A stretch of DNA of 64,000 nt from Heterobasidion occidentale (GCA_039111635.1 JBCAQO010000003.1:2790001-2854000); one strand, 5' to 3'; shown: positions 33,544 to 46,180, counted from the first letter of the stretch. The notes: generated by a model not told the origin, from the letters alone. Translations and numbers: made by a program.

Positions 33544-34377
33544 TGTTAGGTCGGAGACCTATCACGTGCACCGATGCACGAAGGGGTCCCTAGGCTAAAC
33601 CTCCACTGGTTCGTATAATCGTAGACTCCAATGGATGAAGACGATAGATCGTCTTTGGGCTCTTTCGAGGAACTCGGGGTCACTGTCGGCTTTGTTCTCG
33701 AAGAGATTGAGAAGGTGATCTTCGAGGTCTTCTCGATGATGAGGAGGAACCGGATGATCTTCTCCTGTCCAACAGATGACACGAGGGGGTGTCCAACTGA
33801 GAACGCGGAAGGCAGCTAACCCGGTATAGAAGCGGATGAGTAGAGGGAGGGGAGGGAAGGGAGACGAGTCCAGTGCTTCGTCAGACCGTGCAAAGAGTTT
33901 CTCAGATCTGACAGAGATCACGAAGCGTGGGCTAGGAAGGTAGCCAGATGCCGGGTGCAGTGCAGAGATCGAGTGTATTACAGGTGAACGAGCTGAGCTT
34001 CTTAGAAGCTCATCTCGGCTATTTACGTACAGAAGTGTCTAGGGCAGGATCCAGATCTGGTCCGTGCGCTTCTTAGGTACCGAAGTAAACGATCGAGATC
34101 CGTAAGCTAGAATACCTCATCGACCTGCCATATAACCACATATAGTAATCCAATCACTAATGTCCATCCACATCTTTGATCGATCAGGAACCAGGAACTG
34201 GGGTCAGGAACAAATGTCTGTCCACATCAAGAATCAGGAATCAGAAGTGAGCGTTCATGTGTTAGCATGTAAATGGTAAGGAGTCATGGAAAGCGGTCCG
34301 AGTCTGCAACAAGTCCGAAGCACTTGACCAGCCCATCTACTCACGTGTGAAGCACGTGTTAGGACGCGGTCCTAACA
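33544..34377 (-). repeat. 5' LTR of element D
   Basis: 834 bp, nearly identical to the other D LTR. Transcript start element AGCTCGTTCA on the minus strand at 33985-33994; the complementary primer site is just inside the LTR end (33532-33541). LTR coding stretch open at 33595-33921. Confidence 0.93.
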
Positions 34378-35172
34378 GTGGTAGAAATCTGCACCCCGGA
34401 GAATTGGAAGGGTTAGGAGACGCGCTGCTCCAGCACACCACCATCTCGGCGGTAATTCAGATGGCCACAGCGTTAGCCTTGCAAAGGCTCGCTAACTTTT
34501 TTGCAGGGCAACCAGGGAGCAAGAGCGACAACATACCCCGACGCCTCGCTGACACGAGCGATCAGGTCAGGCTTTTGGCCCACGCAGATGATCATCGAGC
34601 CGCCTCCTGGTATGCCCAAGGAAATAATGGGGCTTATGCCTTACTCATTCACCCCGACGAATTCTCCTCCTTCATCAATCTGGAGCTCCTACCTGCCCTC
34701 ATCTCGGACACCAATGCAGTACACTCCTCCCACGCCCATCCCATTCGGATTGACCCATTCCGCGTCCAACCATGGAATGACGAAGCCAGTAGAGCAATAC
34801 CGGCTACAAGTAGCCGAGACGCAGCCGTCCAGACAGAATATGTTTGGACCACAGTTCAATGACAGGCACGAAGGGACTGGGAGATCCTTCCTCCCGCATC
34901 GACAGGACAATCCACCGGGCAGGACGCCGGAGGCAGCAATGAGGAGCATCCTCCAAGGTACAGGAGGAACGAGGGACGAGGGAGCCAGAGGACGAGGACA
35001 ACCCTCCAGCCCAGGTGAGATAGTCCTAGAAGAACTCGACCGAGAGATTTGCCGACTCCAAACCGTCCTCGAGATAATTGACCTGAAGGAACGCATACTT
35101 GCGTTAGTAGAAGAGCTCCAATCCACCAGTGCCCGACTCAGCGAACTACTGCCTGGACTCGAGCAGAACTAG
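34378..35172 (+). pseudogene. Accessory ORF3 of H/X, 3' part
   Basis: Continues the ORF cut at 23980. Frame one (34347-34862) reads NLHPGELEGLGDALLQHTTI, MATALALQRLANFFAG and LLIHPDEFSSFINLELLPAL. The overlapping frame (34501-35172) reads a Pro/Ser-rich region ending in a Leu/Glu-rich coiled coil (IVLEELDREICRLQTVLEII, LVEELQSTSARLSELLPGL). Both frames are open in X too. Function unknown. Confidence 0.65.
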
Positions 35173-37859
35173 ACGCATGGGACAAGGTCGAAGATGGGAA
35201 CTACGACAACATTGACCCCTACTACAGGCCAGACAAAGGATACGGGGATTACGGGGACATCGGTGGAGGATATTAGACAAGGGAGTTGAGGAACCCCTTG
35301 TCTCTAGCGGTGACGGAGAGGAAAGGACCCTCCGCACCACAGGTACCGGTTTCACACACAGAACGCTGGAACGAATGTCCTGCATGATGTTAAACTGTGA
35401 AAAGATAAGAAGGCAGGGGAAGTACCTGACCATTTGCGTTTCAACCCTCCGGTCTCAAGACAGGACAAGCATTTAACACTCTCATTGTCAAGAGGTATTC
35501 TGACAAGCGAACCGGGCGTCCCACTTGGATCCCTAGTTTTACAGGACCCTTTCCGCATTAGGAGGTCCTCATTCGACATAACCTTGGTACTGGTACACCG
35601 GCTTTTCGGTCCTGTGGCAAAACCGAAGAGCTATGAATGATGCAAGAATCCTGGTGGGAAAATTGTGTTGCATGTTCACCGTTGGGGAACGGTGGACCAT
35701 ACCTCACTGTCAAGGTCTGACAGGTGTCTTGGACGTCCCACTTTGGATCTCCAGTTTTACAGGGTCGTTTCTACATTAGGGGGCCCTATCAAGATGCAGG
35801 TACATAGTGGCTGCACTCCACTAGTAGCCAAAACGGACAAATTACATCCGCAACGATGTAAAACTACAAAAGGCTTGGTCCGCAATGACGATAAACTAGT
35901 TACCGTCCGGAACAACATTAAAGCTACCAAGACCCTCAGAGCGTGGTTGTATTCTGGCAGACGGTGGAAGGGAGGGCCTCCACCATTGCGGAACCCTGCC
36001 GACTAGGTCGAGGCGCTTCCATATTCTATTTGCCCTATGGTAAAAGAATATGGGGTTGACACGGTTCAATTCTGTGTGAGGGGTTTGGGGACATGGAGCG
36101 GGTTGTCAGTCATCCGACGAGACCACGACTACTCCATGGTGCTCCCATTCTACCCTTGAAGTCCGAAGCAAGGATTCCGCTTCAAGGGCCAGTCAAGAGG
36201 CAACTGGGATCGTGCCTCGTGTGGCGGACGTCCGCAATGACTATAAACTACAGACGTCCTCCATGACGGTAAACTGGGATTACCCTTTCCTTACAGGGTC
36301 ATGAGCAGTGTCCAAACATGAGATATGTTTTGGCATTGCTGCGTCCGCAAAGACGTTAAACTACCACTCCTTTCAGCATAGGAGATGTCGATCAACATCG
36401 TTGTTGACACCACAATGTTGATCTAGTCTGCAATGATGATAAACTACTTACTCCTTCAAGTAATAGGAGTCATAGTTGTGGGACAAGTTCATTGTCCCAT
36501 AACTAGTCCGAAATGACCTTAAACTACCCTCACCCCGGAGGATTAAATCTATCGAGGCTCGGGAGGTTCAAGCCAGGCGATAGTGGACGTCCGCAATGAC
36601 TATAAACTACGGCCGTCCTTCATGACGTTAAACTGAGCTGCCCTTTGTCTACAGGGCCATGTGAGTTGTGTCAAAATAGGCTCTCAAGTCTATTCTGGCA
36701 ACTCTATAAGTTATCCGGTTTGATATAGTATAAACCATCACCATCTTACCTCAATGGGAACCCTGTCAAGAAGTAGGACCTGGTCTAGGGCCCTATGCAC
36801 ATCACCGATGGATGTTCCGGCGTGCAGAAATGTCTGCTGTCTTGTTTACAGGTACTCCTACGTTGGGAGATGGATAGGTCCGCAACAACCTTGGTTTAAA
36901 CTAGCAGGGCAGTCCGCAATGACTTATGTATAAACTAGCCTCAGTCCACGAAGACTTAAGGATAAACTAGCAGACGTCCGCAAAGACGCAAAACTACGGA
37001 CGTCCGGCACAACGTTAAACTACCAGGACATACCTTACGCTGACCCTGCAATAATTACCATCAAGGTGGATACCATGGTCTGTTCAAGGAACCATGGGGT
37101 TCAAAGTCTATTCTTCAAAGTCCTTACCTCGTGTTCAATATGCGGAGCGCGGCTACATGCTCGCTCCCATGTGACAAACAAACTCTGGACGAACACTCAA
37201 TCTCTAACCAGGACGAGCCACTGTATGGGGCTGACAGAGTTAGGGATCTTCAAAGGGGTCTTGCTGGACTCAAAACAAGTCGAGAAAAGTCTATTCTCGA
37301 TAGGTTGGTGGGCCTAAGCCTTGGAAAAGCGATCAACCCACATACACCTGGAGTCCCCCTCGATACCGGAGATCAAGGAGATGAAGATCTATCCTGGAAA
37401 CACTAAAGCATGGCCTTTGGTATTTTGAAGAAGAATGACACACACCCATCCACAGATGCATTTCTATTTCATCACATAATCATCCGCACATGACACCTTT
37501 CTGCATCGTCGCCAGAAGGAACTGGCTTATCAAACACACCAGGGAGTCCTGGTCGAGCAGCTGCCTATTGACTCTAGGAGTGTACTCAAACAAAATGTAC
37601 CGGTGAAGAAAGAACACCGAAGAGGAACACAGTATTGTGGCAATACCACAAACCTCAAATCAAACAGCTCAACGGAGATGGAAAACTCCTAGGCATTGTA
37701 AACAACATAGGTCGGTCTTCACCCCAGAAAACGAAGTCATATTGGGAAGACGCATCCCAATCTATTTTGGATGACCAGAAAGCAATTGTATGTGGAATGA
37801 CGATGAAGCTCGCAAGGGCAAGTAGTCCCCTCAGGAGTTGGGACCTAGAAAGGGGGTAA
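35173..37859 (+). repeat. Non-coding 3' region with array of hairpin motifs
   Basis: Between ORF3 and the LTR lie 2.7 kb without a convincing gene. About 16 copies of a motif (GTCCGCAATGAC, 2-6 variable bases, TAAACTA) occur between 35382 and 37020, at irregular spacing. Several are loops of perfect inverted repeats: 36226-36259 (GGACGTC / GACGTCC), 36585-36618, 36973-37004 (GACGTCCG / CGGACGTC). Other hairpins lie between copies. Two imperfect copies of a roughly 90-bp block (35480-35575, 35705-35795) share TCCAGTTTTACAGG-like cores. A 113-codon frame (35665-36006) is also open in X but resembles nothing known. A purine tract (gaaagggggtaa) ends the region. Confidence 0.75.
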
Positions 37860-38437
37860 TGTTATGACTTGACCGATTGGGGCCCTTCAGGGCCGGTCTA
37901 TCCGATGGTTCAAGCATCACATGCTAGGCGGCTCCACTACGGAGCGTACATCAAGGTATTCGGCATGTCCTTAGGAGCCGACTGGACCGATGGTTCTTCA
38001 AGACATCGGTAGAGGCTATATTGGAGGGACACAAGGTTCACACAGTGATAAGAGAGGCATTCACATGCCATGGGCTTAGGCTTATGGGTAAGCACCTCGT
38101 CGCACCAGGATGGATTGGTGCGACTGGAGAAGTACAAGAGTAGGCACCGGCTGAGAGAGACGGCGACCACAGCTCTCCTGGGATGGAAACCCAGAGAAGC
38201 ACACGGACTCTTACCCTATACCCTATACAGTATATAAGGCCCATAGAATAGGCTGAGGATCTTCAGTCTATTCTCTTCGTTTCTACACAGTCCCCACACT
38301 GTGTAACTTAGAGCCAATCATTATTCCCTCCTGTATCATTGCCTGATACAGTCGAGACTTCGCCCACCACTCAGTCCATCGTGTGACCTAGGGAAGAACC
38401 TGTTACTCTTGGGTTACTGAACGAGCAGTTCGTAACA
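37860..38437 (+). repeat. LTR of element X (now plus after inversion)
   Basis: 578 bp, TGTTATGACTTGACC to CAGTTCGTAACA, TATATAAG about 34 nt before AGTCTATTCT. It carries the X-type segment (ctacacagtccccacactgtgt) shared only with 47938-48516 and the truncated LTR at 58470, not with the H LTRs. It is followed directly by an inverted copy of the internal sequence, not by flanking DNA, which is one sign of the H-X inversion. Confidence 0.92.
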
Positions 38438-40977
38438 CGACCTACGTCGTTTACAATGCCTAGGAGTTTTCCATCTCCGTTGAGCTGTTTGATTTGAGGT
38501 TTGTGGTATTGCCACAATACTGTGTTCCTCTTCGGTGTTCTTTCTTCACCGGTACATTTTGTTTGAGTACACTCCTAGAGTCAATAGGCAGCTGCTCGAC
38601 CAGGACTCCCTGGTGTGTTTGATAAGCCAGTTCCTTCTGGCGACAATGCAGAAGGTGTCATGTGCGAATGATTATGTGATGAATCAAAATGCGTCTGTGG
38701 ATGGGTGTGTGTCATTCTTCTTCAAAATACCAAGGCCATGCTTTAGTGTTTCCAGGATAGATCTTCATCTCCTTGATCTCCGGTATCGAGGGGGACTCCA
38801 GGTGTATGTGGGTTGATCGCTTTTCCAAGGCTTAGGCCCACCAACCTATCGAGAATAGACTTTTCTCGACTTGTTTTGAGTCCAGCAAGACCCCTTTGAA
38901 GATCCCTAACTCTGTCAGCCCCATACAGTGGCTCGTCCTGGTTAGAGATTGAGTGTTCGTCCAGAGTTTGTTTGTCACATGGGAGCGAGCATGTAGCCGC
39001 TCCCGCATATTGAACACGAGGTAAGGACTTTGAAGAATAGACTTTGAACCCCATGGTTCCTTGAACAGACCATGGTATCCACCTTGACGGTAATTATTGC
39101 AGGGTCAGCGTAAGGTATGTCCTGGTAGTTTAACGTTGTGCCGGACGTCCGTAGTTTTGCGTCTTTGCGGACGTCTGCTAGTTTATCCTTAAGTCTTCGC
39201 GGACTGAGGCTAGTTTATACATAAGTCATTGCGGACTGCCCTGCTAGTTTAAACCAAGGTTGTTGCGGACCTATCCATCTCCCAACGTAGGAGTACCTGT
39301 AAACAAGACAGCAGGCGTTTCTGCGCGCCGGAACATCCATCGGTGATGCGCATAGGGCCGTAGACCAGTTCCTCCTTCTTGACAGGGTTCCCATTGAGGC
39401 AAGATGGTGACGGTTTATACTATATCAAACCGGATAACTTATAGAGTTGCCAGAATAGACTTGAGAGCCTATTTTGACACAACTCACATGGCCCTGTAGA
39501 CAAAGGGCAGCTCAGTTTAACGTCATGAAGGACGGCCGTAGTTTATAGTCATTGCGGACGTCCGCTATCGCCTGGCTTGAACCTCCCGAGCCTCGATAGA
39601 TTTAATCCTCCGGGGTGAGGGTAGTTTAAGGTCATTTTGGACTAGTTATGGGACAATGAACTTGTCCCACAACTACGACTCCTATTACTTGAAGGAGTAA
39701 GTAGTTTATCATCATTGCAGACTAGATCAACATTGTGGTGTCAACAACGATGTTGATCGACATCTCCTATGCTGAAAGGAGTGGTAGTTTAACGTCTTTG
39801 CGGACGCAGCAATGCCAAAACATATCTCATGTTTGGACACTGCTCATGACCCTGTAAGGAAAGGGTAATCCCAGTTTACCGTCATGGAGGACGTCTGTAG
39901 TTTATAGTCATTGCGGACGTCCGCCACACGAGGCACGATCCCAGTTGCCTCTTGACTGGCCCTTGAAGCGGAATCCTTGCTTCGGACTTCAAGGGTAGAA
40001 TGGGAGCACCATGGAGTAGTTGTGGTCTCGTCGGATGACTGACAACCCGCTCCATGTTCCCAAACCCCTCGCACAGAATTGAACCGTGTCAACCCCATAT
40101 TCTTTTACCATAGGGCAAATAGAATATGGAAGCGCCTCAACCTAGTTGGCAGGGTTCCGCAATGGTGGAGGCCCTCCCTTCCACCGTCTGCCAGAATACA
40201 ACCACGCTCTGAGGGTCTTGGTAGCTTTAATGTTGTTCCGGACGGTAACTAGTTTATTGTCATTGCGGACCAAGCCTTTTGTAGGTTTACATCGTTGCGG
40301 ATGTAATTTGTCCGTTTTGGCTACTAGTGGAGTGCGGCCACTATGTACCTGCATCTTGATAGGGCCCCCTAATGTGGAAACGACCCTGTAAAACTGGAGA
40401 TCCAAAGTGGGACGTCCAAGACACCTGTCAGACCTTGACAGTGAGGTATGGTCCACCGTTCCCCAACGGTGAACATGCAACACAATTTTCCCACCAGGAT
40501 TCTTGCATCATTCATAGCTCTTCGGTTTTGCCACAGGACCGAAAAGCCGGTGTACCAGTACCAAGGTTATGTCGAATCGAGGACCTCCTAATGCGGAAAG
40601 GGTCCTGTAAAACTAGGGATCCAAGTGGGACGCCCGGTTCGCTTGTCAGAATACCTCTTGACAATGAGAGTGTTAAATGCTTGTCCTGTCTTGAGACCGG
40701 AGGGTTGAAACGCAAATGGTCAGGTACTTCCCCTGCCTTCTTATCTTTTCACAGTTTAACGTCATGCAGGACATACAATTCCGGTGTCCTGTGCGTGGAA
40801 CCGGTACCTGTGGTGTGAAGGGTCCTTTCCTCTCCGTCACCGCTAGAGACAAGGGGTTCCTCAACTCCCTTGTCTAATATCCTCCACCGATGTCCCCGTA
40901 ATCCCCGTATCCTTTGTCTGGCCTGTAGTAGGGGTCAATGTTGTCTTAGTTCCCATCTTTGACCTTGTCCCATGCGT
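38438..40977 (-). repeat. Hairpin-motif array, second copy
   Basis: Near-identical reverse complement of 35173-37710. The same motif copies and inverted repeats are present, so the array is a fixed part of this element family rather than a chance insertion. Nothing else is recognised here. Confidence 0.75.
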
Positions 40978-42244
40978 CTAGTTCTGCTCGAGTCCAGGCA
41001 GTAGTTCGCTGAGTCGGGCACTGGCGGATTGGAGCTCTTCTACTAACGCAAGTATGCGTTCCTTCAGGTCGACTATCTCGAGGACGGTTTGGAGTTGGCG
41101 AATCTCTCGGTCAAGTTCTTCTAGGACTATCTCACCTGGGCTGGGGGGTCGTCCTTGCTCTCTGGCTCCCTCACCTCTCATTCCTCCTGTACCTTGGAGG
41201 ATGCTCCTCATTGCTGCCTCCGGTGTCCTGCCCGGTGGATTGTCCTGTCGACGCGGGAGGAAGGACCTCCCGATCCCTTCATGCCTGTCGCTGTACTGTG
41301 GTCCAGACATATTCTGTCTGGACAGTTGCGTCTCGGCTACTTGTAGCCGGTATTGCTCTACTGGCTTCGTCGTTCCATGGTTGGACGCGGAATGGGTCAA
41401 TCCGAACGGGATGGACGTGGGAGGAGTGTACTGCATCGGTGTCCGAGATGAGGGCAGGTAGGAGCTCCAGATTGATGAAGGAGGAGAACTCGTCGGGGTG
41501 GATGAGTAAGGCATAAGCCCCATTATTTCCTCGGGCATACCAGGAGGTGGCTCGATGATCATCTGCGTGGGCCAAAAGCCTGACCTGGTCGCTCGTGTCA
41601 GCGAGGCGTCGGGGTATGTTGTCGCTCTCGCTCCCTGGTTGCCCTGCAAAAAAGTTAGCGAGCCTTTGCAAGGCTAACGCTGTGGCCATCTGAATTACTG
41701 CCGAGATGGTGGTGCGTTGGAGCAACGTATCTCCTAATCCTTCCAATTCTCGGGGGTGCAGATTTCTACCACCGGCAGGGGGTCCTCTGGTCCTGGCAGC
41801 CGATGCACTAGTTGCTGCTGGTTCTTGTACACCTGTTTCAGCAACTGTAGGCGATGCCAGGTCCTCAGGGTTTCTTGGTCCTTTTCCGCCTCTCGTTTCC
41901 TGCCTTGTGTCTCCTTGAGCCACCGCTGATGTCGGTCGTGGAGGCATTGACGGAGCAGGTCCTCCTTCTTCTTGGCGTCCCTCATCATGCATGTCATGAG
42001 CTCCCTCAGACCTGGGTGAGGCTTGTAATTCCATTCGATTTTTGGTGGAGAGGTGGGCGGAGATTGGTATGGAAATTCCCTCCGGAGTTGTTGGATGGCT
42101 GCCTCGGCCAGGACGTCCAGTGTCAGGGTTGGCAACGGCCAAGATGATGTCCAGTGAGGGATTTCTTGATGGTGATGAGGTAGTTCCTTCATCGATGAGC
42201 ATGGCGCGTCCAGGAGAGTAATCAAGGGAGGAATGGTTGGACAT
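40978..42244 (-). CDS. Accessory ORF3 of X, two overlapping open frames
   Basis: The first frame (42244-41279) is an uninterrupted 321 codons: MSNHSSLDYSPGRAMLIDEG start, Gly/Pro/Arg-rich middle, then NLHPRELEGLGDTLLQRTTI, MATALALQRLANFFAG and LLIHPDEFSSFINLELLPAL. A second frame overlaps it: 42225-41734 has a charged coiled-coil-like region (RDAKKKEDLLRQCLHDRHQR), and 41649-40978 ends in a Leu-rich coiled coil. The protein-like parts alternate between frames, so the product may come from frameshifting or the gene may be dual-coding. No signal peptide, membrane segment or enzyme motif seen. A TATA box precedes it. Confidence 0.6.
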
Positions 42245-42290
42245 GTACTAGTAGGAGGATGGTTGCTTCAGAAGGGACGAGATGTCTCCT

Positions 42291-42298
42291 CTTTTATA
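42291..42298 (-). promoter_or_regulatory. TATA box before ORF3 of X
   Basis: TATAAAAG on the minus strand, about 47 nt upstream of the ORF3 ATG at 42244 and just after the pol stop. Confidence 0.5.
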
Positions 42299-42303
42299 CT
42301 CTT

Positions 42304-45300
42304 CTACAGCCTCATCGCCGCGGGTTGGGGCTTGTCTGGGTAGTTTTCATGGAATTCACAAAGCACCTTGTCGGCCGTATCTTTGAGGAGGGCAAAGGGT
42401 TCCCAAGTGTTATTGGCCTTGGAGTATCCGACCCACTTGACGAGGTATTTGGTTCCTCGTCCCTGGCGTCTTGAATCCAGAATGGCCTCCACTTTGTAGT
42501 GCTCTTCTTCATTCAGGATTTCTGGGGCAGGTCTGGGGAAGTTCTTTCCATGGGCCTCTGTCTCATGATATTCCGTGAGCACGGTGGCATGAAATACCAG
42601 GTGTATCTTCCATGTTTCAGGTATTTTCAGCCAATAAGCCAGAGGGCCAATTCTTTTGGTCACTTGGAAAGGACCATACCACCTAGGTGCCAGCTTGAAT
42701 TTCGGATGAGTCGTCTGAATGTGGGTTCCCTCTAACCAAACTTGGGTTCCTACTTCCCACTGTGGAAGTTTCCTGTGTAGATCCCGGTCCTTGGTGTGCT
42801 ACGCTGCTATTTGTAAACTTGCAGCCGCATCTTCTTGGATTTCCTTGATTAACTGCAATCGTTCAGTTACTGCGGGTACCTTGGTCTCTAAAGCTGAGTC
42901 GACCGAGTATGGCGGATTGAACCCATAGAGGATCTCGAACGGCGATTTCCCTGTGGCGGAGTGTCTTCGGGTATTATGGGAGAATTCTGCGAAAGGTAAC
43001 AAGTCTACCCAATTGTCTTGATGGTAATTGCAGAATACGCGCAGGAATTGCTCGATCTCTTGGTTAACCTGTTCAGTTTCTCTGTCTGTTTGGGGATGAT
43101 ATGCTGTGCTAAGGGCAGGGGTGATTCCCATTCCTTTCCATAGTTCTCTTGTGAACTTTGCCGCAAATTGGGGACCTCTGTCGGACACCACCTTGGTTGG
43201 TAGACCGTATCGTTTGAACACATTGTCCTAGAAAAGCGTTGTGGTTTCTTCGGCCGTGATTGTCTTCTTGCACGGAGTTATGACTATCCCTTTAGACAGG
43301 CCCTGATTGACCACCACGTTTATCGAGTCGTAGCCTCTGCTTTCCGGGAGGTCTGTTACGAAGTCGGTGGAGATAAAACGCCAAGGGACGTTTGTGGTTT
43401 CCAATGGTTGGATCGGTGGATGGGTCCTGTGGGGCAGGTTCTTGGTGGACTGACAGGCTGCGCATCCATCCACATATTGATGTACAAATTTGGTCATGCT
43501 TGACCACCAATAATGGCGCTGTACCAATTCCAAGGTTTTTGCTCGACCTGGGTGTCCTGTAGCCATAGTGTCATGGTGTGTCCTAACAATCATTTGTCGG
43601 AGGAGGTTGTCTTTTGGAACACATATGTAGCCATCGCGTCTTGTGATGCCATCTTCATGTGTCCACTTTCCTAGGTCCCCCTTCATTGCCTTTGGTCCTT
43701 TTTCCAGCAATTTCTTGAGGGCGACATCAACTAGCAAATCATGTTCTGAGCGCGAGTGTCGAATAAGGGAGAGGATGTCCGAGGATATGAGTTCCATTGC
43801 TTTGATGTGTATGCCTTCACTTGGTTCTACCAGGGTTTCACTGGACTTGGTGAAAAGTTTGGACGGGAGCAGAGTCTGTGCTTTGTTATCAGATTCCACT
43901 CCCTCACTAAGGTCTGGACGCCTGGATAGAGCATTGGCGTGATTAGTAGTTCCAGCCTTGTAGCTGAGCTGGAAGTCAAATCAAGACAAAAACAGACTCC
44001 AGTGCGCTTGTCGCCTTGATAGGTCACGCGTGGTCTGAAAATGTTCCAGGTTTTTGTGGTCCATCCAGATCTCAAAGGGGTGTCTAGCGCCCTTGAGGTA
44101 GTGTTTCCAGTGTTTCAGCGCCTTGATGATGGCAAGGAGTTCGCGATCATGCACGTCATAATTCCGTTCGGGCGGTGAAAACGATCCCGAGAGGTAGGCA
44201 ACGGGGTGCCAGTCATTATCAGGTCCTTCCTGTAAGAGGACTGCACCGTATGCAGCGAGGGAAGTGTCGATGACAAGCCGGTAGGGTCGCATTGGGTCAG
44301 GGTATAATAGGACAGGTTGACTGATGAAGGCTTTCTTCAATCGGTCAAACACCTGTTGGCACTCCGTGGTTCAGTCCCATCTCGTGTCTTTCTTGGTAAG
44401 GTCGTGCAAGGGTCGGGCGATTAAGGAAAACTTGTCAATGAATCGCTGATAAAAGTTCCCTAGGCCTAAGAAAGAGCGGATGTCGCGGACTGTGCGAGGG
44501 ATGGGCCATTCCTGGATGGCCTCAATCTTCGAGTCTTCCATGGCGATGTGGTCTTTTGAAATTGTGTACCCCAAGTAGTTTAGCTTTTCCTTGTGGAACT
44601 CGCATTTCTCTGGTTTGAGGTAAAGATCGTTGTCGCGTAGGATTTGGAGGACTTGTCGAACAATCACAATGTGTTCTGCTGTGGTTTTCGTGAAGATGAG
44701 GATGTCATCCATATATACCGCTATTTTCCGGGCCAAGATGAGTTCTTGGAAAATCATGTTCATCATGGCCTGGAAGGTTCCCGGGGAATTGCAGAGCCCA
44801 AAGAACATTACTGTAGGTTCAAAGAGCCCCAAGGGTGTGACAAAAGCTGCCTTGGATTCGTCTCCTTCCTTGATGTGCACGTTGTTATATCCCCACCAAA
44901 CATCAAGTTTTGAGAATACCGTTGCCCCTCAAATAATATCCAATAGTTCCTGGATCAATGGTAGGGGGCAGACGTCCCGAATGGTGTGTTCATTGAGGTG
45001 GCGATAGTCCTGTACCGGGTGGAGTTTCCCATCCTTCTTGTTTATAAAGAAGAAGGAGGCTGCGCTATGAGCTGTTAACCGACGTATTGTTCCCCTAGAA
45101 AGATGCTCCTTGACAAATTTCCCTAGCTCGTCGTGTTTTTCCGGGCTCAAGGGAAATATTCTTGGAGCCTGGGGTTTAAAGGACGGCTTGAGATTTATCG
45201 CATGATCCCATATCGTGTGTTGGGGAAGTCTCTGCGATCGTCTCTCGCTGAAAATGTCGAGGTAGGAATGATATTCTGACGGCACACGATTCTTCAAGTC

Positions 45301-46180
45301 GGTGGTGTCGATTTCCTCCTCTAGGTCTTCGTCAAAGCTTGCGAACCCCGAGGGCTCTGGAGCTACCTTTCTAATGACGGGTTCTCTTCCGCTATCCATT
45401 GCGAAAGAGTCAAACGGTGTTTGCGCTTTATTAGCGACTTCTTCTGAAGCTTCGCTCTGGGCTGTCTCTTCCTGAGCCTGCCAGCATTCCTTCCTTTCGG
45501 TTACTTGCTCCTCGAGCCATTTCTAAGCTTTGGCTTGTCGGCAATTGTGCTCCAACAGGGAGAGGAACTGAGATTTCCATTCCTTTGTGGGTACTTGGCT
45601 CCATTGTTCTTTAGTCCAAGTCCACGGAGGTCCTACAAGTTCAGAGACAAGATGCGGCTTCGTCCACTGAGGAATCTTGTCACCGCGTAGTTTTGCTAGC
45701 CATGCCTTCTTGGTAGGCTCTTCCCTTGCCTTGGTAAACCCATATGGTTATTGGCAATCTCTGGGGCATCAATTAAAGTGTACTTCACGGCGCCTCCACC
45801 TGATGGAGGGGTTGTGGTACTCCAGCCAATCTGTTCCTAGGAGCATGTCATCTTTCCCTAGATTGGTGATAAACAGTTGGACGTGTTCGGTGTGGGTTCT
45901 CCCCCGTCTGTCCTTGACGGTGAGATTTGCGTCTAGGCCTCATTGAATGAGGCCTGCCTTGTTGATGGTGTCATCAATGTTGCGAACACGGATAGGTCAG
46001 TTTAAGGGATAGGTTGGAAGATCGTGTTTTCGTACCCATCTCTCATTTACCAAAATTCCTTCACAAGCTGAGTCGATGGCGGCTCTGGCTCCAGCGCTTC
46101 TTCCTCAAGTTGTTAATTGAACGTCAAGTTGAATGGGAGTAATGATGTGGCTGTTCATTGCTCCGATTCGAATACATGAC
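42304..46180 (-). pseudogene. pol of X: protease, RT, RNase H, integrase, chromodomain
   Basis: RT 45399-44929 and 44880-44371 (AVYMDDILIFTK; a TGA replaces Trp after DTRWD, as in H). RNase H 44352-43981 (LVIDTSLAAYGAVLLQEGPD, EIWMDHKNLEHF). Integrase 43899-43228 and 43221-42799 (HHDTMATGHPGRAKTLELV, CAACQSTKN, VSDRGPQFAAKFTREL, YHPQTDRETEQVNQEIEQ). Chromodomain 42663-42304 (EEHYKVEAILDSRRQGRGTK, VKWVGYSKANNTWEPF). Protease region 45700-46100 is too broken to read. Only single stops separate the large blocks, so this copy shows the family's pol best, being free of C and D insertions. Confidence 0.88.

Larger units (their letters stand above)
23981..34377 (-). mobile_element. Ty3/Gypsy element D (second family), opposite orientation to C
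   Basis: Full-length copy with two 834-bp LTRs and target duplication gtggt (23976-23980, 34378-34382), inserted in ORF3 of H/X. Gene order on the minus strand matches C. Because both C and D have matching duplications on their own two sides, the 2.5 kb between these inverted copies has not been flipped by recombination between them. Pol is broken by several stops and small indels; gag is intact. Confidence 0.94.

Noticed and set aside
11101..34377. Inversion between elements C and D, which are inverted copies
   Set aside because: Each has its own matching target duplication on both sides (gtgca and gtggt), so no crossover between them has occurred.
35665..36006. 113-codon ORF in the hairpin-array region, also open in X
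   Set aside because: It runs through motif copies and repeats and has no recognisable features. Being open in two near-identical copies is weak evidence.
36004..37404. tRNA-like or satellite origin of the repeated motif array
   Set aside because: No tRNA boxes or fixed repeat period found; copies are dispersed with unequal spacing and belong to the element in both copies.
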